From Zantedeschia hybrid cultivar (Eukaryota > Streptophyta > Magnoliopsida > Alismatales > Araceae), in the NCBI GenBank assembly GCA_030544215.1, contig JARZZO010000014.1, positions 33,447,734-33,511,733 of the forward strand: a DNA stretch of 64,000 nucleotides. Reading direction: 5' to 3'. The notes beneath the pieces were generated by a model. The model did no database searches and was not told the origin of the DNA. It saw only the letters and a program-made list of their open reading frames with translations. Below are positions 44,400-55,933 of this stretch, piece by piece; within the stretch, counting starts at the first letter, position 1, and every line of letters starts with the position of its first letter. A program made the translations under genes and the position numbers.

Positions 44400-47300
44400 T
44401 AATACCACAATTGTATTAAATAAAAAGAGGAATACAAAAGGAGTGGGATGTATTAGTATAGAATCACCCACCAACAACCCAATTAAAAGGAGAACACCAA
44501 GTTGGTGTAATCACGACTCATCACTCAACCTCCAACAGAACAAAAAGGGGAGAGTAAATAATGGACCGCTTACAAAGACCTATTGCCCATTCTCATTGAC
44601 AAATGACCCATCCAATCCTTTCTGGGATAAGTACCTCATCCTGGAAAATTATCATGTTCCTCAAACCTCAAATGGCCCAAATGATAGCATGCAGAACCAG
44701 CCATCAAATATGTCGTTCCTCTGTCTAGGAGGAGTGCTCGCCCCAGAAGAGGAAGAGGTTATGGTTTGAGTCTTAAACTCATTGACAAATGACCCATCCA
44801 ATCCTTTCCGGGATAAGTACCTCATCCTTGAAAATTCTCATGTTCCTCAAACCTCAAAGGGCCCAAATGATAGCATGCAGAACCAGCCATCAAATATGTC
44901 GTTCCTCTGTCTAGGAAGAGTGCTCGCCCCAGAAGAGGAAGAGGTTATGGTTTGAGTTTTAATGAATAGAGTGTGGATGCAACTTGTCAAACAAAAACTT
45001 CCACAGGTCAATAGCAAAAGAACAACCACATCATCAAACCCACATAATGGGCAAGTGGGAGACATCCCCTTAATAAAGAGTGCCAGCCTCTTTATTAAGG
45101 TGACTTGGTCTTCCATATCAGTCTAGCAGGAACCTGGAACCACTGTCAACCATCATCCAGTATGCCGATTTCACTGAGAAGCTCCCACCAGTCTCCCACC
45201 TCTTTACCCAACAGTTAGGAGATAAGGAATCAACTGAGAATCCCTGGATGAGAGAAAGTAGCTGAGCAAAGTCCACAATCTCATCATCCTTAAAGTGTCT
45301 CCTGAAAGTAGTCTGCCAAACACCATGAAACTGCTCAAAGTACATTGGACATAAGTTCTCTGAGCTAAGCAGCAATGAGGAGAAACTTGGAGAATCTAAT
45401 ACTAAGGGGCACACCCTCACACCATTCGTCCAACCAAAACAAAGACCTGCACCCATCCCCAAGTATGGTGTGAACTCCCACCTTCAGAGCATTATAACGG
45501 AGAAGTACACCTTTCAACACATAGGAGACTGAGTGTGTAGCATCCAGCCATAAATCCCATATTCTCACCCTGCCAAAGTACTTTGCTTGATAACGTCCAA
45601 CTAAAGTCATTCCTCTGTCGTACCAATTTTCCACAACCACTTAGTAAGCAGAACTGAATTAAATTTGGCAAGATTTTTTATACCAATACCACCAATCTCC
45701 CTAGGCTTGCAAACTCTTCCCCAACAAACATAATGACCACCTCTCTTAACCTCTCTGCAACCCTTGTCCCTGGGGAGTGGGAGAGTTGGATAACACACTT
45801 CATAGGCAACCATAAGGTCATGATATTGATTCCCACCTGTGGACATATCCGCGGCGGGCACCAACCGGGGTTCACGTGAGTTCTAACCTCACGGACTTCG
45901 TCGGGCCGAGGGATTCAATGCCCGAGAGATGTTTGGTGAGCCTACAACTTGGGGTAGTGGTGATGCAAGGCTCAATCTTGAGTTTGTGGGTTTACTCTTG
46001 GAATTCAACAAAAAAATCCCTCTCCACAACCCTTCTGATGCGGGACGGACCGGGTGATGAGGGACTGCCTGCATGAGGCCAATCTTCGAGCAGTTGGTGG
46101 GCATGCAGACTAGGTTGTGCTGGCTAGCACCACTCACGATTTCCGTCAAACACCTGGCGGGCAGCTGATTGAAGCGCTTACAAGGGTGCTGTGGCAGGTG
46201 CGTGCATAGCTGGTGTGCTCCCTTCCAGGCCGTACGCACGCTGGGACATACCCACGAGCAGATTGCCAGGCATGTGGTGCATGTGGGGACGGTCACATGT
46301 GGATTGTCAACACAGGGACTGCGCACATACTGCTGCACTCTCCGTTCGTAGGCTGGAACTTGGTTGCATTGCTGGGCCATCAGTCACCTACTATTGGCAA
46401 TCCGTCAAAACATCGCAGGCAAGCACAGCTGTTTGTGTCATGAATGGTGCTCTGACCTACCAGAGTCCTCCCATCGAACACATGGCGGGCAGATGAGGGA
46501 GAGGGAGGAGTAGGGCAGCCTGCAACCAGTCACCGTTGATGGACACATGATGCAGACCCCAGAATGTGTCCTTGTTCTCCTCTCGCTGGGAATCCCTGAA
46601 CTCAATCCCCTGCACAACACCTCCTGCTGGCTTGTGAAGTTGATGGTCAACCTGAGATGGTGGTGGAGGTGAGGAGGGGCAAGGGACATGGGAGGGCAGC
46701 CTGTGGGGAGTGGGTGACGGCCTGTGCAGGGTGGGGTAGAGGGAGAATGGCCGGCCAGCAGAGGGAGGGTGATGGAAGACCAATCGGCAGCAGGGAATGA
46801 GTGGAAAATGGGAAGGGGAAGAGCAGGGGGGTTGGAGTGTCCAACAACATGGGAAGAAGCTTGGGGACGGCCAGAGGAAGGATGAGGGATGGGGATGGTG
46901 CAGGCGAAGGCGGTCGGCATGGGCTGCGGTGGAAGATACCTTGCCGGCGATCGGAGCTTCTCACTCTTCGACGTCGGTAGATAGGTGGAGCTTCTCACCC
47001 CTCGACCTTCTCGGCCTCTCCTTCATGGAGTCCTTCTTGGAGTAGCACACACAAGCACACAACAATGAGGTTGCAGAAACTTTCTTCAATTGATCATCAT
47101 ATTCTTCAAAATGGGGATTACATGCCTTTAAGTAGACTCCAAAGGGAAATTAAAAGGACATTAGACTTTTAATGCTACTAAATGGACTGTTTTAGATGCC
47201 TAGATAAACTAAATGGACACTTAAATAAAGTCCAATTAAAGACTCCCTAGGAATTTGAAAAAACAATACATTATGGACTCAGATTTAAAATCATTCTTGG

Positions 47301-47860
47301 TTGACTCAGCTGGAGCATCTTGGATGACGCATCCGTGGCAAAGCTGGCTGGTTGGTACCATCGGTCTTGCTGGACATTTTCGGGTTCACATGAGGAGTTT
47401 ATACCCATCACCTTCCAAAAGAAATGACTCCTAATGGAGTCCAATTTATGGAGCACCCTAAATATGGAGAAGTAGATAGGAGGCTATCCATGACTAAATT
47501 GCATAGTACCAATCTACCACCATAAGAAGGTATCCAACCCTTCCAACTTGCAAATCTCCTTTCAAACTTATGGATCACCTGCCACTCCTTGCCCCTCAAA
47601 GGCCCAGGTGTAAGTGGCAAGCCCAAATACGTGATTGGGAACTCCCCAAGCTGACATCCCAATATAAGAGTCGCCTTATGAAGCACCCTTTCCTTCATAT
47701 GAATCACAATAAGCTGGCTTTTGTGGAATTTACACGGAGACCGGAAACCTCATCTAGCCATTCCAAAATGAGCATAGCAGCAAAGAGATGTTCCTCTTCT
47801 ACTGAGAGAAAGTGGAGGGTGCCATTAACATAGTGATCAAGAGGTGGCGAAGCTGACCAT
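44400..47860 (-). pseudogene. L1 LINE ORF2 C-terminal region, interrupted
   Basis: Minus-strand RT blocks at 47408-47707: LGCQLGEFPITYLGLPLTPG, then FERRFASWKGWIPSYGGRLV. The 47271-47456 frame continues with LDSIRSHFFWKVMG. After an insertion, REVKRGGHYVCWGRVCKPRE then IGIKNLAKFNSVLLTKWLWK follows at 45610-45760. ILGDGCRSLFWLDEWC comes next, and the zinc-binding region with GSFSVKSAYWMM and CPLCGFDD. The order matches plant L1 ORF2 from late RT to zf-RVT. A 184-bp step tandem duplication (44590-44770 and 44775-44960) lies near the 3' end. Frameshifts throughout. Confidence 0.87.
45765..47395. mobile_element. GC-rich insertion within the L1, unclassified
   Basis: About 1.6 kb splits two L1 blocks that are adjacent in the family (SHFFWKVMG and HYVCWGRVCKP). 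It is GC-rich over 45.85-47.0 kb, then AT-rich. It holds frames with Pro/Ser-rich composition that I cannot assign. Both edges have a GGGTTCAC(A/G)TGAG-like phrase (45874 and 47385), possibly related termini. The boundaries are approximate. Confidence 0.45.
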
Positions 47861-47989
47861 AGAGGAGGAATCATCACATGCTATTCCATCTATTGCTATT
47901 GCAATACTCTCTAAGGTTGAGTATGACCGTCTGATGCAGAGTTACAAACCTCTCTCTTGGCTACTCCCACTACATCAGGTAGTGTTCCC

Positions 47990-49045
47990 TTGGTCACCCA
48001 AGGTAATGCATGGGTGATTGACACTGGTGCTTCTCATCATACAACTGGTACTCATTCTCTATTCACATCACTTAGTCTTTAATCTGATATACCACCAACG
48101 TTTATCGTTGATGGCTCTCCATCTCCTGTCTCTGGGAGACGAACCACCCATGTTTCTCTAACACTTACATTAAGCGATGTGTACTACATTCTAAAATTTC
48201 CAGTTGGCCTATTCTTACTAATAAATTAACTCGTGATTACAATTGTTCTGTAACCTTCTATCCTTCCCATTGTGTGTTTTAGGACCGTCAAATGAGGAAG
48301 ATGATTAATGACAGGCGTGAGTTTGGTGGACTATACTACCTTGATGAACCTAGATCTGGTTGCCAATCAGCTTTGTCTGCAGTATCTCGTTATCAGTGGC
48401 ATTGTCGTCATGGTCATCCTTCTCTGGCCAAACTTAGAAGTTTTATTCAAATTCCAATGTCGGGTACTCAGTTTCAATGTGATGCTTGTCAGTTTGGCAA
48501 ACATCACCATGTCTCTTTTTCCCCTAGTCTTAATAAGCAGAGTTCATCTCCTTTGCTCATTTTGATGTCTAGAATCTTGTCTTGTATCCACTAGTCTTGG
48601 TGCAAAATACTTTGTTACTTTTATTAATGGTTATTCTAGAGTCACTTGGTTGTATCTTTTAAAGAGCCGGTTTGAAGTCTTTGATGAATTTTGCAACTTC
48701 TACAAAGAAATAAAAGTTAAGCACTCTACTTCCATTAAAGTTTTGCATACTGACAATGCTCTGGAATATATGTAGTCCAAGTTCTTTTCTTTTTGTACTG
48801 AAAATGGTATTATGCACAAAACTACTTGTTCTTATACATCTCAACAAAATGGGGTTGTAGAAAGGAAGAACATGCAACTTCTTGATATTGCTAGAACACT
48901 CATATATATTCCAAAAAACTACTGGAGAGATGTTGTTTTAACTGCCTGTTACCTCATAAATCATGTTCCATGATCTGTTTTACAAAATAGGACCCCCTTC
49001 TCTTGCTCTTCCTCCTAGTGTTTTTGGATGTGTTTGCTTTGTTCA
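47990..49045 (+). pseudogene. Copia protease, pre-integrase and integrase (locus 2)
   Basis: AWVIDTGASHHTTG near 48010 is an intact-looking aspartic-protease motif (DTGAS). WHCRHGHPSLAKLRSF, then FQCDACQFGKHHHVSF (48395-48520) is the pre-integrase zinc region. Integrase follows with GYSRVTWLYLLKSRFEV, LHTDNALEYM (catalytic Asp) and TSQQNGVVERKNMQLLDIAR (catalytic Glu). Stops (for example after EYM) and frame changes show it is dead, though less decayed than the locus-1 copy at 7.19-7.46 kb. Confidence 0.9.
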
Positions 49046-51541
49046 TGCAGCAAGAAGAAGGAGAGATAAGAAAGAGAGGAAGAAGATGCATAACAAGTTT
49101 TTAGGAACAAAACAAGGGATCGGTCCTAACTCAACATGTCGTCCCATTCACTAATAGCTTATATTTATTAGGGCGAAACACATAGCATACAAAAGACAAA
49201 AATACTCCTAATTATGACTGAAACATGTCAAAGTCACAAGGATAACAAGAAACATAGAAAAAATATAAACTGAAGAATGACAACAATGCCCCTATTTTTG
49301 TCTATAGTACCCCTCAAGTTGAGCATAGATATCAATCATGCACAGCTTGGACAATATAGACGAATTGTTCTAATGTCAAACCCTCAGTGAAGACATCAGA
49401 AAGCTGATATGCTAATCAAACATAAGGCAAGTAGAGTTATCCAGAATCAAGCTTCTCACAAATGAAATGATGATCAATCACAATATGTTTGGTCTGATTA
49501 TGTTGAATGGGATCGTTAGCAATATTAATCGCAGCCTTATTGTCACAATATAATTTCATTAGAAGATGGACCTGAACACCAAGATCTTGCAAAAATAATC
49601 GGAGCCATAACATCTCAGAAAATGTGCCATGGTGCGATATTTTGCTTCAGCACTTGAGCAAGTACAAATAATTTGTTTTTTACCGCGTCATGCTACTAAA
49701 TTCCCACTAAGGAAAGTGCAATAACCACTAGTTGACCGTCTAATTCAACACGAGAACCTACCTAATCAGCATTAGAAAAGCCTTGAACATTTAGGTGAGA
49801 AGCCTTTGTATACAACAACCCTTCATCAGGACAAGACTTGACATAGCGTAGGATGCGCTCCACAACTTTCATACAAGGAACACGAGGAGCATGCATAAAT
49901 TGACTCACCACACTGACTACATAGACAATATCAAGTCGAGTCAATGACAAATAGAGTAATCTCTACACAAGGCACTGATTCATGCCTTTAGTAGCCTCTG
50001 GCAAAAGGTCTCCTACAGAGTTAGACAAGCCTTGGTTAGCCTCAATAGGAGTATGTGCAGGTTTACAACCTAACTTCCCAGTTTCTTTCAGCAAGTCCAA
50101 GGCACACTTAATGCTGCCCCTGAAGTACAAGGAGAATCCTAGTCATATGATATGTGACCCCATAATCAATAACCCATTGAGTACAAGGAGAAAGGAGGTG
50201 ACACTTAATGCTGCCCCTGAAGTACTGTGAGTGGAGGATGTAGAGAATCCCAGCTATGAGAAAATCCTTTGTAGGTGGCTGATGTCAGCAAAAGATAATG
50301 CTGACACCTGAGAAGTGGAAAGACTACTGCTCAGATAGGAGGATGTTCTATTCTTAATAGGTTGAGCCAAGGCAACATTGCTTTTTGACTGCCCACATTT
50401 CCTAAACTTCAGTGGCTTCTTATCTAGATAAAGCTCCCAACATTTATCAACATTGTGAATATCCTTACCACAGTGGGAACAATGTCAACATTTATCAACA
50501 TTGTGAATGTCCTTACCACAGTGGGAACAATGTCTCGTGAGCTTGTTTTTGTCATTCCCTAATGACTGACCACTCTTTCCTGGCTTCATAGTGGTGCTGA
50601 CCAGCGCTAAGTATTCTCCAAAACTCCAAGAAACAATAGATGTACTGCCACCATTCATGGCCTTTCGATGCCCCTCCTCATTCAGGACCTTACAATAGAG
50701 TTGTTCTAATGTAGGAAGAGGCTCTATGCTAAGTATTTGTCCACGCAAGGACCAACGAGAAGAGCACCATACAATATACTCCAAGTCATCAATAAGATGA
50801 GGGCGATAGTGTCCGCTGTAATGGAGACCGAAGAGATGAGCCGAATAGCCCAATCTCACCAGGTTATGCTGTGTCTGCACCAACAAACCTTAAAACATGG
50901 CAGTCGGACAACAACAACTACTAGGGCGATTGGGCAGGAAGAGGAAGGCTTGCAGAAGTTGAAGGAGACTCCCTTCAATGCTCCGCCCCAACAAGAAAAA
51001 GAAAGAAGACTGGACAACCCAACAACCACCACCTTATACCTGTTTGAACAGCAAAACCGTAGAACAAGGGTGCTGGACAGAGAAAGAGAGAGGATGGGGG
51101 GTACTTGTGGGCTGAGAAAGGGATCTCTTTACCCCTCTCTATTGCTCGCCCTATTCTAGTGACACTAGCACGGTACTATAGCGGCACTATAGTACGGTAC
51201 TGTAGCATGGTACTGTAGCAGGAAGAAAGAAGGGGGGAAAGAACTTTCATGATTAGTCCTCCTTCCTTTAAGATCGCTATAATACCATGTAGCAAGGAGG
51301 AGGAGAGAGAAGAAAGAGAGGAAGAAGATGCACAACAGGTTTTTGGGAACAAAACAGGGGATTGGTCCTAACTCAACAGGCTATCCTATTCACTAACGGG
51401 TTATACTAAGGCAGAACACAGCACACAAAAGACAAAAAGACCCTAATTATGACTAAAACATGTCTAAGTCACAGGGATAACAAGAAACATAGAAAAAAAT
51501 ATAACTAATCAATGACAACAATGCCCCTATTTCTGTCTACA
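49046..51541 (-). mobile_element. Minus-strand copia, nested, internally deleted, TSD GTTCA
   Basis: 3' LTR 49046-49306 and 5' LTR 51288-51541 (TGTAG...CTACA), with PBS TGGTATTATAGC on the minus strand inside the 5' LTR. GTTCA flanks it at 49041-49045 and 51542-51546. Compared with the copy at 7465-11972, about 2.3 kb covering RT and integrase is deleted at about 50104. A minus-strand frame at 49762-49950 keeps RNase H sequence (VSQFMHAPRVPCMKVVERIL). The Gag zinc knuckle CSHCGKDIHNVDKC is intact at about 50488-50530, and its DNA is partly duplicated. Confidence 0.92.
51160..51225. repeat. GGTACTGTAGC minisatellite in copia leader
   Basis: Five or six variants of (A/C)CGGTACTGTAGC in the untranslated leader between Gag and PBS of the nested copia. 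The sister element at 11.82-11.88 kb lacks it, so it expanded or arrived after the two copies diverged. Confidence 0.75.
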
Positions 51542-51546
51542 GTTCA

Positions 51547-52640
51547 TAATCATGGAATAAGGCATAGCAAGATAGATCCTCGAGCGGTCAAGACACGGCG
51601 ATCCTATGTTTCTGTCGATGTTACATTATTTGGGATGACTTATAACGACCCAATCAGCTAACTGGCCCAACAACTATGCTAGTTGATAGACTTCCCAATA
51701 TATGACTCCATATTTCTCCTCATCTACAAAGTCATTTTCTTCTCCGGTTCTAAATTCTCCTATACCACCTCTTCCTCAACTTGACTATTTACATGAGATT
51801 GTCACTGATATGGAGCACACTGAAAAGAGGCTGAACAACAGCATTGGTATACCCCCTCCTGAGGTCATCAACTATTAACATCGACGTCTAAGGTTACAAC
51901 TGTCGACTACTCCATTGTTATCTTCATCTGCTGAAGGGACTAATTCACAACCGCCTCTTGAACCACCTATCATTAATGCACCAAGAACCACTTTATCCAT
52001 TCCTAGTATTGAACCCTCCCCTACTCAGATTGATGGCTTGGACACTCCTATTGCCTTATGCAAGGGCAAAAGATAGTATACTTCTCATTCTGTTGCCCAT
52101 TATGTCAGTTATAGTCAATTGAGTGCTTCCGTTAGACACTTTGCCTTATCTATCTCTACCATCCCTATTGCCAAGTCTTACTAGGAAACACCATCTTACC
52201 CTAAGTGGAAAGCAACTATGGATGAGGAGATATCAAACTCTTTTTTCCAAGGGACCTGGGATTTGGTCACTCGGCTTGCCAGAGTACATCCAACGGAATG
52301 CCAATGGGTCTTCACGGTGAAGTTTCTTCATGATGGTACTATGGATAAATATAAGGCTCATCTAGTTGCAAAAGGATACACTCGACTTATAGGGTTGATT
52401 ATTTTGAGACCTGTTCTCCAGTGGCTCGCATGAATTCTATAAGAGTCTTGTTCTCGGTGGCCGTAACTTAAGGGTAGACTATGTCTCATATAGATGTTAA
52501 AAATGCCTTTCTTTAGTTGATCTTCAAGAAAAGGTGTATATGAAGCAACCTCCTGGTATGTTGCTCAGGGGGAGACAAGAAAGATCTGTAAGTTAGGAAA
52601 GACTATTTGTGGTCTAAAACAAAGTCCACATACATAGTTT
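51547..52640 (+). pseudogene. Copia linker and reverse transcriptase (locus 2)
   Basis: Starts NHGIRHSKIDPRAVK, immediately after the nested element's target duplication. From 52218 it reads MDEEISNSFFQGTWDLV, then WVFTVKFLHDGTMDKYKAHL and VAKGYT. HIDVKNAFL and EKVYMKQPPGM follow at 52480-52560 (RT blocks; usual QMDVKNAFLHG.L.E.VYM.QPPG). The catalytic YVDD block is absent because the element is cut at about 52680. Confidence 0.85.
51643..51697 (-). mobile_element. Cassandra LTR end fragment
   Basis: ATAACGACCCAATCAGCTAA, then TGCTAGTTGATAGACTTCCC matches the terminal 55 bp of the Cassandra LTR at about 25604-25660. It lies between the copia linker and RT region. Confidence 0.7.
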
Positions 52641-52840
52641 GATAAATTCAGTAGTACTATTTTTAATGTTGGTCTCAGGCGTAGCTAAGCTGCGTCGAGC
52701 TCGAACTTTGCTTGTTTGATCAGACCAGCCTAAATTATAACTTCTTGGTTCGATTGATTAAATTAGCCTCGCCGAGTCGAGCCTGATTCGAGCCGAGCTC
52801 AAGTAGCTCACGGGTAGCACAACTCGTGGCCAACCCTAGC

Positions 52841-53444
52841 CATGGATTGCGGAATCGGCAGGTTCCGATCCGATTCGGGGGGGATTTCACTGTTCCCCCC
52901 CACCGACTTGAAAAAAAAAAAAAACGGCCGAAGTTTAGGGGTTTGGGGTTTAGGGTTTAGGGTTTTAGGGGTTTAGGGTTTAGGGTTTAGGGTTTAGGTT
53001 TTAGGGTTAAGGGTTTAGGGTTTAGGGTTTTAGGGGTTAAGGGGTTAAGGGTTAAGGGTTAAGGGTTAAGGGTTTAGGGTTTAGGGTTTAGGGGTTAGGG
53101 GTTTAGGGTTTAGGGTTTAGGGTTTAGGGTTTTAGGGTTTAGGGTTTAGGGTTTAGGGTTTAGGGTTTTAGGGTTTTAGGGTTTAGGATTTTTTATGGAT
53201 GTACATGAATTGCATTCATTCTTCTTGTACATCAATTGAATAATATGTATGTAATTTTTTCTGATTTTTTTTTTATTTTTTCCTGATTTTTTCTGATTTT
53301 TTCTGATTTTTTATTATTTTTTACTCTGGCCGAGTCGGACTGGCCAGACTTCATCTGGATCGGCCGACTCGGCCGATCCGATCCGACTCGAATCGGGATC
53401 GGCGGGTCCCGATTCGGGGACCCGATCCGATCCGGAATTCCTTG
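52841..53444 (-). mobile_element. hAT-like element carrying telomeric repeats, copy 2
   Basis: Ends CATGGATTGCGGAATCGG and, reverse complemented, CAAGGAATTCCGGATCGG. It is flanked by ACCCTAGC and GCCCTAGC (7 of 8 match). It is 604 bp long and in the opposite orientation to copy 1, sharing its A-rich stretch, its CATGAATTGCATTCATTCTT phrase and its telomeric block. No coding capacity. Confidence 0.87.
52930..53195 (-). repeat. Interstitial telomere-like array (TTTAGGG)n, copy 2
   Basis: About 265 bp of TTTAGGG with TTTTAGGG and TTAAGGG variants, in runs. The variant order resembles copy 1 read in reverse, so both derive from one ancestral array. Confidence 0.97.
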
Positions 53445-53452
53445 GCCCTAGC

Positions 53453-54060
53453 TCCAACTGCTTATTAAAAATTGCAAATGTGTTAGAAACTAGACATAGA
53501 GCAGAATATACCACCTTACTTGAAAGCAGACTTATTAAGGTCCAAGTTCTTGCTGAGATATGGTCGAGTTGTCCCTAATTTAATGCCTTCTACTACTTAC
53601 TAGGAACTACAAATCTTATTATATTAAAGTTAGGAGCCAAAGGAGAAGCAAGAATGTATCACCTTACTTAAAAGGAGGTTCATCGAAATCTGAGTTATTC
53701 CTCAGATATTGACGAGCTACCCCGAATTTGATGCCTCCAGTAACCTACTAAAAAGTGCAAATCTTATCTTTGTAAAAGATAGATATCAAAAGGAGAAGGA
53801 ATGTCTCACCTTACCTGAAAGGAGACTCGTCGAAGTTTTAGTTACTGTTGAGATATTGATGAACGCCACCAATTCGATGCCTCCTATTTACGAAGAACTA
53901 TAAATCTTATGTTAAAGTTAGAAACCAAAGGAGAAGCATGAATGTAACACTTTACCTGAAAAGATATTCATCAAAGTCCGAGTTGCAGCTAAGATATTAT
54001 CGAGTTGCCGTCAATTTAATGCCTCCAACTATGTACTAAGAACTGCAAATCTTATGTATG
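53453..54060. repeat. About 145-bp tandem repeat array (block 3)
   Basis: Four units, starting in the same phase (CTCCAACTGCTTATTAAAA) next to the right end of an Agenet-type element. Confidence 0.82.
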
Positions 54061-55469
54061 TTAAAGTTCGAAACATTAATGCTTCTCCCTAAACAAAACC
54101 ATAAAGGGCTTTGCCCCAAAATGAGACTATTATATTCTAAACTTAGAATATCAATTACCTGCATTGTTAAACTATCACTTTATACTTGTATTAGAATTTT
54201 AATCAAAAAGTTACTTAGACCGCCAATACGACTTTGTATGATGAATTATTACTTCAAATATATTTTGTTTTTTATTTGGAACAAGGTAATATTCTAGTAT
54301 ATTGTCAAAATAGAAAGTGAAACTGTCACTCTACTTTTATATTAGAATGTCAATCAAACACTTAACTATATTTCCATTAAGGCACCTTGCATGATGATCC
54401 CCTCTCTCAAATGTATTATGTTTCTCATTTTCAAATACAATAAACTAACTTATACATTCAATATAGTTGCCTTCCTAATCATTTCTTGTGTACTGTTGTT
54501 TCTTAAAGAGCTCTAAGAGCATTTTCGAACAGTCAAAGGACCTTATAGGAGTGAGGGGAACACGCAAGTGCTGACCATTTGTATCCCTACATGTCCATAC
54601 CCGGTGTTGACCCTCTGTATTAGTATATGATGTGTGTATTCGTATCTAGGTATTCTCATGAATTCAACTTCTTGATATGCGATCGTAAAATCATATATTT
54701 TGCTTTTAGGTCCTTGTATGAATTTTAGTTGTCTTAATGTATATTTATTTATTTAAATTATAATACTACTTAGCAAACACAAACTTGAGAACACACTCAC
54801 TCTACTCTATCATTTATGCCCTACTTTTGACTGTATACTACGATACATCGAGAAAACACAAATAAGACCAAACAAATGTGGTAAAACTTTTATCGTAAAT
54901 TAATCGATCGGTAAGACTTGGTGTGCAAACTTAGTGTGTGGTCTAGAACGACAATTGCTTACCAAGAACCACAAATCTCCTCTTTGCTTAAAACCAGAAA
55001 CACTAGTGCTTCACCCTCAATAAATCATAAAGAGTCTAGTTATGCAGTGTGCCCAGTACTGTGAACTAAACTAATTATGACTTCAAAAGGTTTCCATTAT
55101 AAGAGTATTCGAGTAATATGAGATCTAGCATTCATCATTTCAAGGCAATCATTCTTTCGTAAGGATAACATTTATTAACCAGATCTTTACTCATGACTTT
55201 TCTCAGGACTTCCTTTGCATCTTGTTGATTCTTAACTTACATTCGTATGCCATTTATCGTCACCATAGTCTTAGAATGTAAAGACATGAGAATTACAATT
55301 TTAACCTGGCAAACTTATGTAACACATACATTCTGAGTCCACAACATTAACTCCTTATATTGTTAAACTATCAGTCTACTTTTGGTTTAAATTTTAATCA
55401 AACAATCTAATCATCCTAGTTTATTATAAAAATTAGCATCTAAATTGATAAGATGATAATTCCTTGATC
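54061..55469. repeat. AT-rich dispersed block, copy 4 (uninterrupted)
   Basis: The most complete copy of the 1.4-kb block (AAACATTAATGCTTCTCC... to TTCCTTGATCTTC). The 13.9-17.4 kb and 19.4-21.2 kb copies align to it once their insertions are removed. Non-coding. Confidence 0.75.
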
Positions 55470-55933
55470 TTCAAACCAATCAGAAAATCAAAACCAAAGG
55501 GGCAAAAATATAATCACCTTACCGTAAATGAGATTCGTCGAAGTCCGAGTTACTATGGAGATTTTACCGAGCTACCCCCAATATAATGGCCCCAATTACT
55601 TCCTAAACGCTGCAAATATGTTAAAGTTAGAAACCAAAGGAGCAGGAATGTATCACCTTACCTGAAAGGAGATTCATCGAAGTCAGAGTTGTTGCTAAGA
55701 TATTATATCACCTTACCTTAACGGAGATTCTTCGAAGCCCAAGTTGCTGTTAAGATATTGTCGAGCTATCCCTAAATTAACGCGTTCTACTTACTAGGAA
55801 GTACAAATCCTACATTAAAGTTAGAAACCAAAGGAGGAGTAGAAATGTATCACCTTCCCTGAAAGTGAGATTTATCGAAGAATGATTTGCTGCTAAGATA
55901 TTGTCGAGCTGCCCCAGATTAATGGCTCCAATT
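55470..55933. repeat. About 145-bp tandem repeat array (block 4)
   Basis: Three to four units, one shortened by an internal deletion near 55700. Ends GATTAATGGCTCCAAT where element D begins. Confidence 0.8.

Larger units (their letters stand above)
47861..52680 (+). mobile_element. Plus-strand copia element, locus 2, interrupted by a minus-strand copia
   Basis: Protease, pre-integrase and integrase blocks lie at 48.0-49.045 kb; RT blocks at 51.55-52.65 kb. Between them sits a complete minus-strand LTR element with GTTCA on both sides. Removing it restores CVCFVH-NHGIRHSKIDPRAVK, the normal integrase-to-RT linker. Both ends of the plus-strand element are missing here. Confidence 0.88.
52681..53452. 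mobile_element. Right-end fragment of Agenet-bearing hAT-like element, split
   Basis: 52681-52840 is the GAGCTCG-rich right subterminal region, ending GTGGCCAACCCTAGC. The telomere-carrying element is inserted in that terminus, and CCCTAGCTCCAACTG resumes at 53446. No Agenet coding part remains here. Confidence 0.75.

Noticed and set aside
45866..45940. Possible tRNA-like fold near CGAGGGATTCAATGCCC
   Set aside because: I could not build a cloverleaf with a TPsiC arm (GTTCAANNC) and anticodon stem from the surrounding bases.
46438..46998. 186-codon Pro/Ser-rich minus-strand frame
   Set aside because: Overlaps other frames of similar length on both strands in a GC-rich insertion; no recognisable domain, start context or splice evidence.
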